From: Agrobacterium tumefaciens
GTDB taxonomy: Bacteria; Pseudomonadota; Alphaproteobacteria; Rhizobiales; Rhizobiaceae
DNA length: 64,000 bases
Reading direction: 5' to 3'
Assembly: GCA_025559845.1 (NCBI GenBank)
Contig: CP048469.1
Span: 2,232,001-2,296,000 of the forward strand
This document shows positions 62,131-64,000 of the stretch, piece by piece (within the stretch, counting starts at the first letter, position 1; each line of letters opens with the position of its first letter). The translations under genes were made by a program, and so were the position numbers. The notes under the pieces are model-generated. The model searched no databases and was not told the origin of the DNA. It worked only from the letters and a program-made list of their open reading frames with translations.

Positions 62131-62553
62131 TTACGGAGAAAGGTGAAGGACGATTTCCCGACGGTGCGGGTGGTCGCGGTGCTCAAACAGGTAAAGCCCC
62201 TGCCAGGTTCCAAGGACCGGTTTTCCGTCGCTGACAGGAACGCTGATCGAGACGGCGGTCAGCGCTGCCTTGATATGCGCGGGCATGTCATCCGGCCCCT
62301 CAAGCGTATGGCTGACCCAGCCCATAGACGCATCGCTGGAGGGAGGAACGAGACGGTGGAAGAACACCTTGAGATCGCGCCTCACATCCGGGTCGGCATT
62401 CTCCTGTATCAGCAAAGAACAGGAGGTGTGCCGGACAAAGACCGTCAGCAACCCTTCACTCATGCCACTCTCGCGAACGAAGTGACGGGCCTCATCGGTA
62501 AACTCGTACAGACCCTGGCCATTTGTGGCGATGATCGTTTTCTTTTGGGGCAC
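62131..62553 (-). CDS. YjbQ/UPF0047-family protein
   Basis: 140-residue protein of the YjbQ family, whose members show secondary thiamine-phosphate-synthase activity in complementation tests. Family blocks: LLTVFVRHTSCSLLIQENADP (about 36-56), DASMGWVSHTLEGPDDMPAHIK (about 74-95), LGTWQGLYLFEHRDHPHRREIV (near the C-terminus), with the conserved His residues expected to bind metal. Start: GTG at 62553 with AGAGGA six bases upstream; an upstream TTG/CTG extension has no ribosome site. Monocistronic, divergent from the phytochrome. Confidence 0.9.
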   Translation of the reverse strand: MPQKKTIIATNGQGLYEFTDEARHFVRESGMSEGLLTVFVRHTSCSLLIQENADPDVRRDLKVFFHRLVPPSSDASMGWVSHTLEGPDDMPAHIKAALTAVSISVPVSDGKPVLGTWQGLYLFEHRDHPHRREIVLHLSP

Positions 62554-62787
62554 AATATTTCCTCTGGATGCCAGGAACAAAACACACGTTAAGGACGTTA
62601 CATCGTGTTAGTCAGGGGTGAATGCCTGCGAGCACGTCTGCAACAGCGGCAAAAACGATCCGGCAGACCTCACGGTTGCATCGAAGGGGAAGGAATACAG
62701 ACGCATATGGACGACACGACGCCCTCCCCTTTTGGATCGATCGGATTTTTGTATCCGGTAATGAGAACGGATGCGAAAGACTAACCT

Positions 62788-64000
62788 ATGGCATCCACCG
62801 ATTATCAGGTCGATCTCACAAACTGTGACAAAGAACCAATTCATATTCCCGGCTATATCCAGCCCCACGGCTGTCTGATCGCATTCGACAGCGCCATGCG
62901 TATCGCGTTGCGCCACTCCGAAAATTGCAGTGAAATGCTTGGCCTGGAAGGAGAGATCAACGGCAGGTCGGCAGATGACGTGCTCGGCGCAAAGCTGACG
63001 CATGATCTTCGAAACGCATTGACCGTGACGGGCAGATCCATTCGCCCATCCCTGCTCCCCGGTATAAAAACGGCCAACGGTCAGACGTTCGACATCGCGC
63101 TCCACAGGCACAAATCCGTGACCATCGTGGAGTTTGAACCATCGCGCTCGGAAGCCCAGCCCCTCGGCACTGCGCGAAAGATGGTGGATCGAATTCGCGA
63201 AGCCGACAGTGTCGACAGCCTCATTTCGAGGACGGCCAGATTGATAAAGGCGACTCTCGGCTACGACCGCGTGATGATCTACCGCTTTGAAGATGACGGC
63301 TCGGGAAAGGTCGTATCAGAGGCCAAACAGCCGGAACTGGAAAGCTTTCTCGGCCAATATTTCCCTGCCAGCGACATACCGCAGCAGGCCCGTACGCTGT
63401 ACCTCAAGAACACGCTGCGCATTATCTCCGACGCACGCGGCATGCGCGTACCTGTTGTGCCCACACTCGATGCCTCCGGTGAACCGCTGGATCTTTCCTT
63501 TGCTCATCTTCGCAGCGTCTCGCCCATTCATTGCGAGTACCTGCGCAATATGGGTGTGGCAGCATCCATGTCCATTTCGGTGATCGTCGATGGGGCGCTC
63601 TGGGGGCTTATCGCTTGCCATCATTATTCACCGCGCGTCCTTTCGATGCCGGTCAGGATTGCTGCGGAAATGTTTGGAGAGTTTTTCTCCATGCACCTCC
63701 AGATCCTCAAGCAGAAGCGACGGCTGACGACGATCAGCCAGGCGCACAGTGCGCTCGACCGGTTCCTGCGCCTTGCCGCGCATCATTCCAATATCGAGGA
63801 ATTGCTGGTCGACAGTTTTCAGGATTTTGCCGATCTGATGCCATGTGATGGCGTTGGCCTCTGGGTCAACGACAACTGGCATGGTCACGGCTCCGTTCCC
63901 CCGCATGATGCCATCCCTCGGCTTGCCCGGTTTATTGCCTCTACCGCTGAAAACAAGGTTTGGGCAACACACGCGCTGTCGCAGGTTATTCCCGAGGCAG
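62788..64000 (+). CDS. Bacteriophytochrome, Agp2-like (3' end outside window)
   Basis: Biliverdin-binding red/far-red photoreceptor; only the first 404 residues are in the window. The chromophore-binding Cys is Cys13 (DLTNCDKEP), the position of the bathy-phytochrome Agp2 rather than Cys20 of Agp1. PAS domain about 18-115, GAF domain about 135-300 with YFPASDIPQQ (Asp196 of the DIP motif), the chromophore His in SPIHCEYLRNMG (His248) and LIACHHYSPR (His278). The PHY domain begins near 310 and continues past the window. All key residues are intact. No heme oxygenase gene is visible in the window. It is divergent to yjbQ. Confidence 0.94.
   Translation, partial: MASTDYQVDLTNCDKEPIHIPGYIQPHGCLIAFDSAMRIALRHSENCSEMLGLEGEINGRSADDVLGAKLTHDLRNALTVTGRSIRPSLLPGIKTANGQTFDIALHRHKSVTIVEFEPSRSEAQPLGTARKMVDRIREADSVDSLISRTARLIKATLGYDRVMIYRFEDDGSGKVVSEAKQPELESFLGQYFPASDIPQQARTLYLKNTLRIISDARGMRVPVVPTLDASGEPLDLSFAHLRSVSPIHCEYLRNMGVAASMSISVIVDGALWGLIACHHYSPRVLSMPVRIAAEMFGEFFSMHLQILKQKRRLTTISQAHSALDRFLRLAAHHSNIEELLVDSFQDFADLMPCDGVGLWVNDNWHGHGSVPPHDAIPRLARFIASTAENKVWATHALSQVIPEA

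Noticed and set aside
1..64000. CRISPR arrays, insertion sequences, prophage or integrase-type mobile elements
   Set aside because: Read through without finding short regularly spaced repeats, transposase or phage genes, or tRNA-flanking attachment sites; the tRNA at 60443-60518 is not followed by an integrase.

Overview
This window reads as about 64 kb of chromosome from an alphaproteobacterium of the Rhizobiaceae, most likely a member of the Agrobacterium tumefaciens group. The reasons are the dcw gene order next to an A-type RNase P RNA, an adjacent btaA-btaB betaine-lipid pair, many rhizobial-type exported proteins, and a C-terminally cut bacteriophytochrome whose N-terminal Cys13 matches the Agp2 type. 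I saw no insertion sequence, prophage, CRISPR array or plasmid replication gene. Apart from two ends cut by the window (mraY at the left, the phytochrome at the right) the genes look intact.

Layout. 1-7604 (minus): division and cell wall operon mraZ-rsmH-ftsL-ftsI-murE-murF-mraY, with five 10-bp-spaced TGGG-type boxes over its promoter at 7781-7823. 8000-8401: rnpB. 8455-10894: two tandem FAD oxidoreductase paralogues. 11000-21198: several peptidoglycan hydrolases mixed with a DjlA-like co-chaperone, a pyrophosphate-type phosphofructokinase, a LysE-type exporter preceded by a possible leader peptide and hairpin, and btaA-btaB. 21663-23583: metF with its ArsR/methyltransferase regulator. 23780-31308: EttA, a lipase, and a DMT transporter/CoA-transferase/ThDP enzyme operon. 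31390-37387: RidA, small conserved proteins, an L,D-transpeptidase, a TetR/MFS pair and an orphan ParA. 37551-45490: the most interesting block, a predicted gamma-glutamyl route for ethanolamine. 45712-52293: an ABC importer with a zinc alcohol dehydrogenase and an MHS-type symporter. 52396-56169: metH. 56348-64000: a sugar epimerase, a phosphatase, envelope proteins, tRNA-Ile(CAU), YjbQ and the phytochrome.

Two inferred systems tie genes together. First, an ethanolamine-type permease (41930-43447), glutamine-synthetase-like ligase (40497-41861), aldehyde dehydrogenase (39089-40477) and iron alcohol dehydrogenase (37947-39092) form one operon, next to an N-formylglutamate-amidohydrolase-like enzyme (43658-44428) and a divergent RpiR regulator. 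Together they can be read as import, gamma-glutamylation, two oxidations and hydrolysis to glutamate plus glycine. Second, a 20-bp palindrome just upstream of the metF regulator recurs with one changed base upstream of metH, 32.6 kb away, which points to one methionine-cycle regulon controlled by the ArsR/methyltransferase protein.

Many genes here use GTG or TTG starts (murF, metH, yjbQ, the L,D-transpeptidase, the DUF4432 protein, probably rpiR). I chose starts by Shine-Dalgarno spacing and signal-peptide placement. All family assignments are from reading translated sequence and memory of families; no database search was run.
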